NCBI RefSeq assembly: GCF_937873765.1
Contig: NZ_CALMZC010000041.1
Coordinates: forward strand, 1-64,000
Direction: 5' to 3'
Length of the DNA stretch: 64,000 nucleotides
Source: an uncultured Thiothrix sp.
GTDB taxonomy: Bacteria > Pseudomonadota > Gammaproteobacteria > Thiotrichales > Thiotrichaceae
The notes under the pieces were generated by a model that did not search any database, was not told where the DNA came from, and worked only from the letters and a program-made list of their open reading frames with translations. Shown here piece after piece: positions 8,378 to 17,484 of this stretch (positions are counted from its first letter, which is position 1; every line of letters begins with the position of its first letter). A program made the translations under genes and the position numbers.

Positions 8378-8572
8378 ATGCACTGCCTAGATTTACGTCG
8401 AATCAATGTCGAAGAATGGATGCAAGGCTGCAAAAAAGTCATCCTGCAACATGGCGCGCGCCCTTATGTGCTTACGATTACACGGCGAGGCAAGTTGATT
8501 TTAACTGCCGCAGAAACTCAGCTCGAAACTGAATTCACCGCCAGCAAACCGAATACTAACTGCAAATCGTGA
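8378..8572 (+). CDS. hemP: Hemin uptake protein HemP
   Basis: A 64-residue protein. Residues about 20-45 carry the HemP signature: VILQHG, then YVLTITRRGKLILTAAE. The family (HemP/HmuP) is found next to heme uptake or Fur-regulated operons and in some bacteria activates heme receptor transcription. No heme receptor or HmuTUV genes are in this window, so here it accompanies bfd and the imelysin operon. The weak site before its ATG and the 16-base gap suggest translation after bfd on the same message. Confidence 0.85.
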   Translation: MHCLDLRRINVEEWMQGCKKVILQHGARPYVLTITRRGKLILTAAETQLETEFTASKPNTNCKS

Positions 8573-8611
8573 CCACTGCTCACGGCTGCTTTTTCTAATT
8601 AATTGGCTAAG

Positions 8612-8628
8612 TTAAGCACTGTGCTTAA
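8612..8628. repeat. 17-bp palindrome upstream of the imelysin operon
   Basis: TTAAGCAC-T-GTGCTTAA is a perfect 8-bp inverted repeat around one base, ending 17 bases before the GTG start at 8646. It could be an operator or a short mRNA hairpin; no T-run follows. Confidence 0.4.
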
Positions 8629-8645
8629 GCTTTGGAGTATGAATT

Positions 8646-9866
8646 GTGAAACGATTACCTGCCCTAATTTTTGGCTGCCTGAGCTTACTGTTTAGCGCAC
8701 CCACTCTTCTTGCTGATGCTGTCACACCGAAAGCAGTGATAGAAAACTATGCGAATCTAGCGCATGTCAAATTTAGCGATGCCTTGTCCACGGCTAAAAC
8801 CCTACAAACAAAAGTCGATGAATTGATTGCTAAACCCAGTGAGGCCACCCATCAAGCCGCTAAACAAGCATGGATCACGGCACGTGCACCTTATAGCCAA
8901 ACGGAGGTTTTCCGCTTTGGTAATCCGAATGTGGATGAATGGGAAGGTGGCATCAATGCTTGGCCTTTGGACGAAGGTTTAATTGATTATGTGCAAGCCG
9001 ACAGTTACGAACACGAAGAAGGCAATTCCTTTGCCACGGCCAATATCATTGCAGGCAATGAAACCATCACCGCAGACTTATTAAAATCTTATCAAGAAAA
9101 AGGCGGCTCTGAGTCCAATGTTGCCACCGGCTATCATGCCATTGAATTTTTGCTTTGGGGGCAAGACTTGAATGCTGACCCAAAACTAGCGGGGACGCGC
9201 AGTCATACCGACTTCATGGCGGGTGCTGAGTGTACGAATAAGCACTGTGAACGGCGTGCACAATACTTAAAAGCAGTGACCGATTTACTAGTCGCCGATT
9301 TAAGCAAGATGGAGCAAGATTGGGCACCTGAACAAGCCAATTACCGCAACACTTTCATGAGTTTAGAAGAATCGGAATCTCTACGGCGTATGTTATTTGG
9401 CATGGGCAGCCTAAGCTTAGGTGAATTGGCGGGAGAGCGCATGAATGTCGCTTTACTCGCACACTCACAAGAAGATGAGCACTCCTGCTTTAGTGATAAC
9501 ACGCACAACGATATTCTTAGTAATGTTCAAGGCATCAAAAATGTCTTTGCAGGCTCTTATCAAACGATTGATGGTAAAATCATCAAAGGCGCAAGTTTAG
9601 CTGAACTATTAGCTGCCAAAGATCCACAACTCAGTAGCGAATTAGCGGCTCACCTAACAGCGACTCAAACTGCTGCAGAAGCGATTGTGCAAGCGGCACA
9701 AACTGAAGCCTTTGATCAGCAAATTGCTGCTGAAAATAAACAGGGCAATGCTCGTGTTAAAGCCACGATTGCTGCTTTAAGAACGCAAACAGCCAGTATT
9801 GAAGCAGCCGCTAAGGCTTTAGGGGGGAGTCACCTGAACCCAGAAATCAGTAGTTCTTTGCAATAA
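8646..9866 (+). CDS. Imelysin family (peptidase M75-like) iron-regulated periplasmic protein
   Basis: A 406-residue exported protein with a signal peptide (cleaved near LLADA). The imelysin fold is recognised from AKQAWITARAPYSQTEVFRFG, GINAWPLDEGLIDYV and ATGYHAIEFLLWGQDLN, which contains the GxHxxE motif, and GSLSLGELAGERMNVAL in the second helical half. Family members (IrpA, ICMP, the EfeO M75 domain) are iron-linked; peptidase activity is doubtful and metal binding more likely. GTG 8646 is chosen, with GGAG 9 bases before. First gene of an operon with a di-heme oxidoreductase, a second imelysin and a DUF1513 protein. Confidence 0.88.
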   Translation: MKRLPALIFGCLSLLFSAPTLLADAVTPKAVIENYANLAHVKFSDALSTAKTLQTKVDELIAKPSEATHQAAKQAWITARAPYSQTEVFRFGNPNVDEWEGGINAWPLDEGLIDYVQADSYEHEEGNSFATANIIAGNETITADLLKSYQEKGGSESNVATGYHAIEFLLWGQDLNADPKLAGTRSHTDFMAGAECTNKHCERRAQYLKAVTDLLVADLSKMEQDWAPEQANYRNTFMSLEESESLRRMLFGMGSLSLGELAGERMNVALLAHSQEDEHSCFSDNTHNDILSNVQGIKNVFAGSYQTIDGKIIKGASLAELLAAKDPQLSSELAAHLTATQTAAEAIVQAAQTEAFDQQIAAENKQGNARVKATIAALRTQTASIEAAAKALGGSHLNPEISSSLQ

Positions 9867-9893
9867 ACAACAATTTAACACTTAAGATTCTGA

Positions 9894-11297
9894 ATGAAGC
9901 TAGCCAAAACTTTGTTACTGGGTGGACTAATCCTCAGCCCAGTAGCCCACAGTACTGAGCAAGCCCCGACCGATAAACAATTATCGGGGGGAGCAACTAC
10001 CGTACTAGACAAGAGTAGCAATGCCTTCTCTTTGCCTGCAAATAATTTAAGTATTTTGCGGCGAGATAACTTTTTTATCGGCAATGCGTTTTTCAAACAA
10101 CCTTGGGTCATCGCACCCTCCTCGACTTCTGCGCGGGATGGTTTAGGCCCCTTATTCAATAGCAATAGCTGCCAAGGTTGCCATGTTAAAGATGGTAAAG
10201 GCCATCCCCCTCTAAGCCGTGAGGACAGCTTTCTCTCTACCATAGTGCGTATAAGTATTCCTGCAGAAACAGCCGAACAAAAAGCACAACTCACCACGAC
10301 TGGAGTCGTACCAGAACCTAGTTATGGGGATCAAATTCAGCTAAATGCCATTCCCGGGGTAAAAGGTGAAGCGACACCGCGTTTTGACTACACAGAAATC
10401 AAGGGACAATTTAAAGATGGTGGAACTTATGCCCTAGTTAAGCCCATTCTAAAATTAGATAATTTGAATTACGGCGCGTTGCACCCACAAGTACAAATGT
10501 CGGCGCGCGTTGCACCTGTGATGATTGGTATGGGTTTATTGGAAGCGATTCCCGAAGCCGATTTAGTCGCTCTGGCCGATCCAGAAGATAAAAATGGTGA
10601 TGGTATTTCCGGACGGCTCAATCAAGTCTGGGATGTAAAAGCACAAAAAACTGTATTAGGTCGCTTTGGCTGGAAGGCCAATCAACCAACGGTCGAACAG
10701 CAAAGTGCAGGTGCTTTTCATGGTGATATCGGTATTAGCTCCCCAATGTTCGCGAATGCGACTTGCTCTAGTACTCAAACTGAGTGTTTAAAAGCCCCTG
10801 ATGGTGGGCAGCCAGAAATTAATCAAGAACTGATGGATATGGTGAGCTTCTATGCCTCTTTACTGGCTGTTCCTGCCCGGCGCGAGGTGAATGATCCTGA
10901 AGTATTAAAGGGTGAGCGTTTATTCAAAGCCGCAAAGTGTAGTGCCTGCCATATACCTGTACTCAAAACCGGGGTTAAGCCAGCCTTCCCTGAGTTAGAA
11001 CACCAATCAATTCAAGCTTTTACTGACCTACTTTTGCACGATATGGGCGAAGGCTTAGCCGATCAACGCCCAGATTTTTTAGCAACTGGCAGTGAATGGC
11101 GTACTGCACCTTTATGGGGGATTGGCCTGATTGAAACGGTGAATGGTCACACACGCTTTTTACATGATGGGCGAGCACGCAATTTAATGGAAGCCATTCT
11201 CTGGCATGGGGGCGAAGCAGAAAAATCACGGGATTATATATTGAATCTCAGTAAAGACGAACGTAGTGCGCTCCTGCGCTTTCTAAACTCACTTTAA
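9894..11297 (+). CDS. Di-heme oxidoreductase (DHOR, DUF1111) periplasmic c-type cytochrome
   Basis: A 467-residue exported protein with two c-type heme motifs, CQGCH near residue 94 and CSACH near 349, and the DUF1111 blocks FNSNSCQGCHVKDG, RFGWKANQPTVEQQSAGAFHGDIGISS, LHDMGEGLADQRPDF, WRTAPLWGIGL and FLHDGRARNLMEAILWHGGEAE. These proteins are distant relatives of bacterial di-heme cytochrome c peroxidase and MauG. Sitting between two imelysin genes is a recurrent arrangement in Pseudomonas-like iron operons, which suggests redox handling of iron in the periplasm; the reaction is not established. A second DHOR lies at 54649-56055. Confidence 0.88.
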   Translation: MKLAKTLLLGGLILSPVAHSTEQAPTDKQLSGGATTVLDKSSNAFSLPANNLSILRRDNFFIGNAFFKQPWVIAPSSTSARDGLGPLFNSNSCQGCHVKDGKGHPPLSREDSFLSTIVRISIPAETAEQKAQLTTTGVVPEPSYGDQIQLNAIPGVKGEATPRFDYTEIKGQFKDGGTYALVKPILKLDNLNYGALHPQVQMSARVAPVMIGMGLLEAIPEADLVALADPEDKNGDGISGRLNQVWDVKAQKTVLGRFGWKANQPTVEQQSAGAFHGDIGISSPMFANATCSSTQTECLKAPDGGQPEINQELMDMVSFYASLLAVPARREVNDPEVLKGERLFKAAKCSACHIPVLKTGVKPAFPELEHQSIQAFTDLLLHDMGEGLADQRPDFLATGSEWRTAPLWGIGLIETVNGHTRFLHDGRARNLMEAILWHGGEAEKSRDYILNLSKDERSALLRFLNSL

Positions 11298-11316
11298 TGC
11301 TTTTTAGGAAGACCTC

Positions 11317-12420
11317 ATGATCAGATTTCGATGGCAAGGACAGGGTTTCAGCGCAAACTGTTGGCTACTTGCCTTGTGTTTAGTGAACCCAAGCTTTGCG
11401 GATAGCACTGCCACTCTCATCAGTACAACTAAGGATGAAGTCTTTATTCAACAACTAGTCACTAAAGGTATTCAACCACTTTACCGTGATTTAGAACAAG
11501 CCAGCCTACAACTGACTCAGGCCAGTGCTGAATTTTGTAAAGAAGTTTCGTCTGATAATTTGACTAAATTACGCGAAGCTTGGGGAACTACGCTATTGGC
11601 TTGGCAGCGTACCGATAGCTTACTGTTCGGCCCCGCCGTCGCTGAACAATTAGATTTCCAGATCAATTTCACATCGCCTAAAAAACAGGTTATCAAAGGT
11701 TTATTAGCCAGCGAGCAGCCCTTGACTACTGAAGCGGTGGCAGCAGCGGGTGTAGGTGCACAAGGTCTAAGTAGTTTGGAGTATGTTTTATTTGAGCGCA
11801 CGCAAACCCCTGAACAATTGGTAGCAAGCTTTGACGAAGCAGCGGGGAAAATCCGTTGTAGTTATTTGCAAGCTGTCAGTAGCTTACTGGAGCAAAATAT
11901 TAAAAAGCTAACGACTGCCTGGACTAAGCCCGATGCAGTGAATTTTTTTACCAACAATCAAGAAGCTGTTGACCTCCTGATTGGTAAAGCTTATCAAAGT
12001 TTGGAGCGGATTAACTTAAAAAAACTCACCCAACCTTTAGGCCTTTTGGATGCAAACAAGCTGAGTCATCCTTATGACTTAGAAGCTTGGCGTAGTGGCT
12101 ACTCCTTCAAAATTATTAAAGCCAATATTGAAGGCTTACAGCATGTCTTTGTAGAGGGTGGTTTTTTAGCTTGGATTGATAAAAACTTCCCTAGTGAAGC
12201 CACCAAAACAGCCGTGGCCGCTTTTGAAAAACAACTCAATGAATTAGTTCAAATCAAATTGCCTGAAGGTGATCCCTTTACGCTAGTAGAGCAACAATAC
12301 ACTTCTACAGAACTTAATGAATTGCTGCAACGCACATACGGTTTAGAAATGGGTGTTAAACGCCAATTGGCCGTGCTTGCCAAAGCACAATTAGGCTTCA
12401 ATGATAATGATGGAGACTAA
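11317..12420 (+). CDS. Second imelysin family protein
   Basis: A 367-residue exported protein. The N-terminal hydrophobic stretch WLLALCLVNPSFADS is a signal peptide. Imelysin features are REAWGTTLLAWQRTDSLLFGPA and GAQGLSSLEYVLFERTQTPEQL, where the GxHxxE histidine of the first imelysin is replaced (GLSSLE), the variant seen in IPA-like paralogues. Gap to the cytochrome gene is 19 bases and the next gene starts inside its end (20-base overlap), so it belongs to the same operon. Probably a partner of the first imelysin and the cytochrome. Confidence 0.83.
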   Translation: MIRFRWQGQGFSANCWLLALCLVNPSFADSTATLISTTKDEVFIQQLVTKGIQPLYRDLEQASLQLTQASAEFCKEVSSDNLTKLREAWGTTLLAWQRTDSLLFGPAVAEQLDFQINFTSPKKQVIKGLLASEQPLTTEAVAAAGVGAQGLSSLEYVLFERTQTPEQLVASFDEAAGKIRCSYLQAVSSLLEQNIKKLTTAWTKPDAVNFFTNNQEAVDLLIGKAYQSLERINLKKLTQPLGLLDANKLSHPYDLEAWRSGYSFKIIKANIEGLQHVFVEGGFLAWIDKNFPSEATKTAVAAFEKQLNELVQIKLPEGDPFTLVEQQYTSTELNELLQRTYGLEMGVKRQLAVLAKAQLGFNDNDGD

Positions 12421-13531
12421 ATTACAGCGCCGTCAATTTTTTTGCTTAGCCGCACTGACAGTATTTGGCGGTACTTTAGCAGCTAATGAGCTTTTGGAGC
12501 GCGCTGTCCCTAAGTCAGCGAAGCTCTATTCAGCTATGGATAATGCGTTAGGCGAGCATTTTATCAGTCAACTTGATTTATCGACTCAAGAACTACAGCA
12601 ACTGAAAACACCGATGCGTGGGCATACTGCCTTAGCTTTAGACCAGCACACCGCCCTGCTCTTTGGACGTCGCTCCGCCTCTACCAGTGTGCGAGTGAAT
12701 TTTAAAACAGGCCTACTAGAAAGCTTTAAGTCCAGAGCTAACCGACATTTCAATGGGCATGCTTGCCTCTCAACTGACCGTACACTGCTATTTACCAGTG
12801 AAACGGATTATGCAAATAAGCGCGGTATTATTGGCATTCGTGAGCTAGCGACTCTTAAGCAAGTTGCCGAATATGAAAGCTATGGTTTAGACCCGCATGA
12901 TTTGCAGCTCATGCCCGATGGGAAGACCTTAGTCGTGGCAAATGGTGGTATCGAAACACACCCCGATTTTGAGCGCCGTAAACTTAATCTTGACAGCATG
13001 CAACCCTCTTTGGTGTATCTGGAACTAAGCACTGGTAAGAAGTTGGCTGAATACCGTTTGCCTGATCATTTGTTGAGTATTCGTCACCTACAAGTCAGTG
13101 CAAAAGGAGAGGTCGCGGTCGCTTTGCAATATGAGGGCAATCTTTATAAGCAACAGCCTAGCTCGCTAGTGGCTTGGCAACAAGTGGGAGGCGAGCTAAA
13201 CCTACTGAAGATTGCTCCACAAGAGGTGGCTCAATTACGTGGCTATCTAGCTGATATTGTTTATGATCCCAAACAACAACTCTTAGTCAGTGCTAGCCCA
13301 CGAGGACATTGTGTTTCGATTTGGAGCACTGCCACACACAGCTTTGTGCAAGCACTGCCTTTAGCTGAAGCCAGTAGTATCAGCCTTGGTAGTGAAGTGG
13401 ACAGTTTTCTAGTCTCCACCAGTCAAGGTAGTCTTTATCAACTGCAAACGACGACTAATCAAGCACGTTTAACTGAACTTAAGCACCTCCCCGAACTTGC
13501 TTGGGATAATCACCTCATGCTCTTAGCTTAA
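12401..13531 (+). CDS. DUF1513 beta-propeller-like periplasmic protein
   Basis: A 376-residue protein with a twin-arginine-like export signal (RRQFFCLAALTVFGG near the N-terminus). DUF1513 features include GHTALALDQHTALLFGRR, NGHACLSTDRTLLFTSETDY, GIIGIREL, GLDPHDLQLMPDGKTLVVANGGIETHP and SPRGHCVSIW, repeated propeller-type strands. DUF1513 proteins close the imelysin / DHOR / imelysin operons of Pseudomonas-like genomes. The ATG at 12401 is used since AGG lies 5 bases before; ATG 12407 or 12410 are alternatives. Exact role unknown; iron-linked by context. Confidence 0.85.
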   Translation: MIMMETKLQRRQFFCLAALTVFGGTLAANELLERAVPKSAKLYSAMDNALGEHFISQLDLSTQELQQLKTPMRGHTALALDQHTALLFGRRSASTSVRVNFKTGLLESFKSRANRHFNGHACLSTDRTLLFTSETDYANKRGIIGIRELATLKQVAEYESYGLDPHDLQLMPDGKTLVVANGGIETHPDFERRKLNLDSMQPSLVYLELSTGKKLAEYRLPDHLLSIRHLQVSAKGEVAVALQYEGNLYKQQPSSLVAWQQVGGELNLLKIAPQEVAQLRGYLADIVYDPKQQLLVSASPRGHCVSIWSTATHSFVQALPLAEASSISLGSEVDSFLVSTSQGSLYQLQTTTNQARLTELKHLPELAWDNHLMLLA

Positions 13532-13539
13532 CTCAATTT

Positions 13540-13603
13540 TTTAATGAGAACTATTTGCATTTGCTGGCAACACCTTTTAATATTGATAATAGTTATTATT
13601 TAC
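13540..13603. promoter_or_regulatory. Double Fur-box-like region before fbpABC
   Basis: AATGAGAACTATTTGCATT at 13543-13561 repeats the element in front of bfd. A second region, TATTGATAATAGTTATTATT at 13581-13600, matches the Fur consensus in two overlapping registers (about 13 of 19 each). Both lie within 80 bases upstream of the ATG at 13618, the expected place for an iron-repressed promoter. Confidence 0.7.
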
Positions 13604-13617
13604 AGATGGATTCTACT

Positions 13618-14637
13618 ATGTTGAAAAAACTTGTTTTAGGCACGGCTCTATTCGCTGCTCCCCTGTTTGCTTTTGCAGAAAGCGAAGTGAATGTTTATTC
13701 TTCCCGCCAAGAGCAATTGATTAAACCCTTATTAGATAAATTCACTGCAAGCTCTGGTATTAAAGTGAATTTAGTGACTGGCAAAGATGATGCTTTGATT
13801 GAGCGCTTAAAACTAGAAGGTAAAAATAGTCCAGCCGATATTCTACTCACCGCTGATGCAGGACGGCTGTATCGCACCAAGGATTTAGGTTTGAGCCAAG
13901 CGATAGAATCCGAAACTTTAAAGGCTGCAATTCCCGAAAATTTACGTGACCCTGAAAATCAGTGGTTTGGTTTAACCTATCGTGCGCGCCCCATTTTCTA
14001 CGTCAAAGAAAAAATCAAACCAATTGATTTATCCACTTATGCGGACTTAGCTGATCCCAAATGGAAAGGTAAAATCTGTGTACGTAGCTCAGACAATATT
14101 TACAACCAATCGATGCTAGCCTCAATGATTGCCAGCCAAGGGCCTGAAGCAGCGACTCAATGGGCAGAAGGCTTTGTCAAGAATCTGGCACGTCCACCCG
14201 AAGGTGGTGATCGTGATCAACTCAAGGCAGCCGCAGCAGGTATTTGTGATCTAGCCATTGCGAATACGTATTATTATGGGCAAATGTTAGCGGGTGACGT
14301 GGCTGAGGAAAAAGCTGCGGCTGAAAAAGTTGCCATTTTCTGGCCGGATCAAGGTGAACAGGCACGCGGCACGCATATTAACGTGAGTGGTGCAACCGTC
14401 ACTAAAGCGGCTAAGAACAAAGATAACGCTGTCAAGCTCTTGGAATATTTAGTTGGCGATGAAGCGCAAGCTTGGTATGCCGAACACAATCAAGAATACC
14501 CCGTCAAAACGACCGTATCCGCCAGCAGCTTATTGAAAGCTTGGGGAGATTTTAAAGCCGATAGCATTAACTTATCCGAATTAGGTAAGCATAATGCACA
14601 GGCCGTTAAGATCATGGATACCGTAGGTTGGAAATAA
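13618..14637 (+). CDS. fbpA: Ferric iron ABC transporter, periplasmic binding protein
   Basis: A 339-residue protein with a signal peptide (LGTALFAAPLFAFAES). It resembles FbpA/FutA type binding proteins: NVYSSRQEQLIKPLLDKF at the mature start, the ADILLTADAGRL block, WFGLTYRARPIFYVKE, and IANTYYYGQML near residue 218 with the adjacent tyrosines that bind Fe(III). ATG 13618 is chosen because it directly precedes the signal peptide; an upstream in-frame start would place the Fur-like sites inside the gene. First gene of the fbpABC operon, presumably repressed by Fur. Confidence 0.92.
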   Translation: MLKKLVLGTALFAAPLFAFAESEVNVYSSRQEQLIKPLLDKFTASSGIKVNLVTGKDDALIERLKLEGKNSPADILLTADAGRLYRTKDLGLSQAIESETLKAAIPENLRDPENQWFGLTYRARPIFYVKEKIKPIDLSTYADLADPKWKGKICVRSSDNIYNQSMLASMIASQGPEAATQWAEGFVKNLARPPEGGDRDQLKAAAAGICDLAIANTYYYGQMLAGDVAEEKAAAEKVAIFWPDQGEQARGTHINVSGATVTKAAKNKDNAVKLLEYLVGDEAQAWYAEHNQEYPVKTTVSASSLLKAWGDFKADSINLSELGKHNAQAVKIMDTVGWK

Positions 14638-16271
14638 AAAACTTTGTCTGGCACGCTATGCTGTTGTGCATGGCGCTCCTCACTGCTCTGCCTATTTTAG
14701 CAGTCTTCGCTTATATCTTTATTCCCTCAGCAGAGGTTTGGCAACACCTCGTTGCTACCGTACTTACTGACTATCTGCTTAACACCCTCTATTTAAGCCT
14801 AGGTGTCGGCTTAGGCGTTTTGTTATTAGGCGTGCCGCTGGCTTGGCTATGTAGCATGTGTGAGTTTCCGGGGCGGGCTTGGTTTGAATGGTCTTTGCTC
14901 CTCCCGTTGGCTATGCCTGCTTATATCATCGCTTATACCTACACCGGCATGCTGGACTTTACAGGTCCTGTACAAACCAGCCTACGCAGCTTGACCGGTT
15001 GGGGCTATGGTGATTATTGGTTCCCAAATATTCGCTCACTAGCCGGCGCAATGTTGATGCTTGCCTTAGTTTTATTCCCTTATGTGTATTTGTTGGCTCG
15101 TGCTGCTTTTTTAGAACAATCCATCTGTGTACTAGAAGTCAGTCGAACCTTAGGCTGTAATCAATGGCAAAGTTTTTTCCGAGTTGCTCTCCCCTTAGCA
15201 CGCCCAGCGATTATCACGGGCTTAGCCCTAGCCTTAATGGAAACCTTAGCGGACTTTGGCACGGTACAGTATTTTGGGGTCACCACTTTCACGACCGGCA
15301 TTTTCCGCACATGGTACGGTTTAGGGGATCATGCCGCAGCCTCACAATTAGCGGCTCTGTTAATGAGCTTTGTCTTTATTTTGCTTTTGCTGGAACAGGC
15401 TTCACGCCGCCGCGCACGTTATTATCATAGCTCCAGCAAATATGCACAAATCAAACGGATTCAACTCACTGGCTGGCAAGCGACTGGAGCGGTAGTATTT
15501 TGTAATTTGACCTTACTATTAGGCTTTATAGTGCCGGTTACTCAGCTCGCTAGTTGGAGCCTAGCGAATTGGCGAACTCAACTGGACAGTAGCTTTATTA
15601 TCTTGATTCAACATAGTTTAGGCTTAGCTATTGCTGCTGCCATTTTTGCTCTGCTACTGGCACTTATTTTAGGCTATGGCAAGCGCTTACATCCTGGGCC
15701 TTTAGTTAGTGTAGCTGCACGCTTAGCCAGCATGGGCTATGCCATCCCTGGTACTGTCATTGCGATTGGTGTATTGATTCCTTTTGCATGGTTAGATACT
15801 CAACTTAACCATCTAAGCCAAACAGTATTTAATACTAAACTAGGGCTTATCCTCAGTGGCAGCTTATTTATTCTGTTATTCGCTTATAATGTGCGTTTTC
15901 TAGCAGTATCTTTACAAACAGTCGAAGCTGGCTTAGGTAAAATCAAACCCACACTTGATAATGCAGGGCGTTCTTTAGGTTTAAGCTCTAGTGCTGTGTT
16001 GTGGAAGTTACATATGCCTTTGATGCAAGGCTCCCTGTTGACAGCCGTGCTATTAGTGTTTGTAGATGTTTTAAAAGAACTACCCACAACCTTAATCTTG
16101 CGTCCCTTTAATTTTAATACCTTGGCTGTGCGTACTTACGAACTAGCTTCTGATGAACGTCTGGCGGAAGCGGGTTTGCCAGCTTTGATGATTGTTGCGA
16201 CCGGAATTATTCCTGTGGTTTTATTGAGTCGCTCTATTTCTCGTTCGCGTGCTGGAGGATCAACAGTATGA
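14628..16271 (+). CDS. fbpB: Ferric iron ABC transporter, fused permease
   Basis: A 547-residue inner membrane protein with about twelve hydrophobic segments arranged as two permease halves. Each half carries an ABC-permease coupling (EAA-like) loop: SRTLGCNQWQSFFRVALPLA near residue 175 and GRSLGLSSSAVLWKLHMPL near 450. This double-length form is typical of FbpB/FutB iron permeases. It starts with TTG at 14628, overlapping the fbpA end by ten bases; an ATG at 14658 is an alternative start. Its stop overlaps the ATPase start by 4 bases (ATGA). Confidence 0.9.
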   Translation: MEIKNFVWHAMLLCMALLTALPILAVFAYIFIPSAEVWQHLVATVLTDYLLNTLYLSLGVGLGVLLLGVPLAWLCSMCEFPGRAWFEWSLLLPLAMPAYIIAYTYTGMLDFTGPVQTSLRSLTGWGYGDYWFPNIRSLAGAMLMLALVLFPYVYLLARAAFLEQSICVLEVSRTLGCNQWQSFFRVALPLARPAIITGLALALMETLADFGTVQYFGVTTFTTGIFRTWYGLGDHAAASQLAALLMSFVFILLLLEQASRRRARYYHSSSKYAQIKRIQLTGWQATGAVVFCNLTLLLGFIVPVTQLASWSLANWRTQLDSSFIILIQHSLGLAIAAAIFALLLALILGYGKRLHPGPLVSVAARLASMGYAIPGTVIAIGVLIPFAWLDTQLNHLSQTVFNTKLGLILSGSLFILLFAYNVRFLAVSLQTVEAGLGKIKPTLDNAGRSLGLSSSAVLWKLHMPLMQGSLLTAVLLVFVDVLKELPTTLILRPFNFNTLAVRTYELASDERLAEAGLPALMIVATGIIPVVLLSRSISRSRAGGSTV

Positions 16272-17311
16272 GTCAACTCCGTCTTGAGCAAGTTGCCATT
16301 CGCTATGGTCAGACCACTGCGGTGCATACGGTTAATCTGCAAGTCAAACAAGGGCAGATTGCTTGTCTACTAGGGCCTAGTGGTTGTGGTAAAACTACCC
16401 TGTTACGCGCCATCGCTGGCTTTGAGCCTTTGAGCCAAGGTAGCATTAGCTTAAATGGTGAGGTGATTAGTAGCGCTCAACACACCTTAGCCACTGAACA
16501 ACGTAAAATTGGCATGGTTTTTCAAGATTATGCGCTCTTCCCGCATTTGAGTATTGCAGACAATATTCGTTTTGGTATGCGTAAGCAGTCACGCAAAGCT
16601 CAAGAACAGCGCGTCAAGGAGCTGTTAGCATTAGTCAACCTAGCAGGTTACGAGCGCCGCTATCCACATGAACTCTCTGGCGGACAACAACAAAGAATTG
16701 CTTTAGCACGGGCTTTAGCTCCGAAACCAGCCCTCTTATTGCTCGATGAACCTTTCGGCAGTCAAGATACCGAATTACGCGAAAGTCTAGCACGGGAAGT
16801 TCGTGAGATTCTCAAACAAGAAGGCATCACGGCTTTATTGGTTACCCATGATCAACATGAAGCGTTCGCCATGGCGGATGAGATTGGTGTAATGCAAGCC
16901 GGACGTCTGCAACAATGGGGTAGCGCTTATGAGCTTTATTATCAGCCTCACAATGCCTTTGTCGCCTCTTTTATCGGTCAGGGCCGTCTGTTGTCTGGCA
17001 GACTGCAAGCTGGAAATGTACTAACTAGTTTAGGTGAATTGACCTATGCAGCACATGAAGATTTGGCAGGTGCAACAGTGGCGGTCTTGATTCGCCCGGA
17101 ACATGTCAAACTCAATCCCATCGCTACTCAGCGCGCACTGATCACCAGTAAAATCTTTCGTGGAAATGAGTACTTATATAGCCTGCAACTCAATCCGCAA
17201 GAAAGTTTATTAGCTTTAGCTTCTAGTGAAGAATTTTATAGTATTGGTGAGCAAGTTGGCGTGGAATTAGCGCCAAGAATTTACGCGCTAGTGATAAGAG
17301 ATGCTAATTAA
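16268..17311 (+). CDS. fbpC: Ferric iron ABC transporter, ATP-binding protein
   Basis: A 347-residue ABC ATPase with Walker A GPSGCGKTT near residue 37, Q-loop MVFQDYALFPHL, signature LSGGQQQR, Walker B LLLLDEPFGSQD and switch histidine in VTHDQHEAF. The C-terminal 110 residues (after SFIGQGRLL) form a TOBE-like regulatory domain, with RPEHVKLNP. It energises uptake of Fe(III) delivered by FbpA through FbpB. Translationally coupled to fbpB by ATGA. The last gene of the operon. Confidence 0.94.
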   Translation: MSQLRLEQVAIRYGQTTAVHTVNLQVKQGQIACLLGPSGCGKTTLLRAIAGFEPLSQGSISLNGEVISSAQHTLATEQRKIGMVFQDYALFPHLSIADNIRFGMRKQSRKAQEQRVKELLALVNLAGYERRYPHELSGGQQQRIALARALAPKPALLLLDEPFGSQDTELRESLAREVREILKQEGITALLVTHDQHEAFAMADEIGVMQAGRLQQWGSAYELYYQPHNAFVASFIGQGRLLSGRLQAGNVLTSLGELTYAAHEDLAGATVAVLIRPEHVKLNPIATQRALITSKIFRGNEYLYSLQLNPQESLLALASSEEFYSIGEQVGVELAPRIYALVIRDAN

Positions 17312-17322
17312 TTGGGAAAAAG

Positions 17323-17361
17323 CTCCCGGAGAAGAATGGGCTATAAGATTATCTCCGGGAG
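17323..17361. repeat. Perfect 10-bp inverted repeat after fbpC
   Basis: CTCCCGGAGA at 17323-17332 pairs exactly with TCTCCGGGAG at 17352-17361 across a 19-base loop, 11 bases after the fbpC stop. No T-run follows, so it is not a classical intrinsic terminator; it may stop decay at the 3' end or be a protein-binding site. Confidence 0.5.
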
Positions 17362-17484
17362 ATGAATTTGCCCGCCTTATCTTCCTCAGTCAAGACAAGT
17401 GGTTTCCCTCGCGAGCAAGCCGCATCATAATATAAAGCTATAAAAATTGTAATTGATTCGTGAGAAAAATGTCTAATTTTTAGC

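Noticed and set aside
9875..10297. Leftward 140-residue frame inside the di-heme oxidoreductase gene
   Set aside because: It lies antisense in a well supported gene with heme motifs; composition is that of a reverse-frame shadow.
17323..17361. Classical intrinsic terminator for fbpABC
   Set aside because: The stem is good but no T-run follows on either strand, so I list it as an inverted repeat only.
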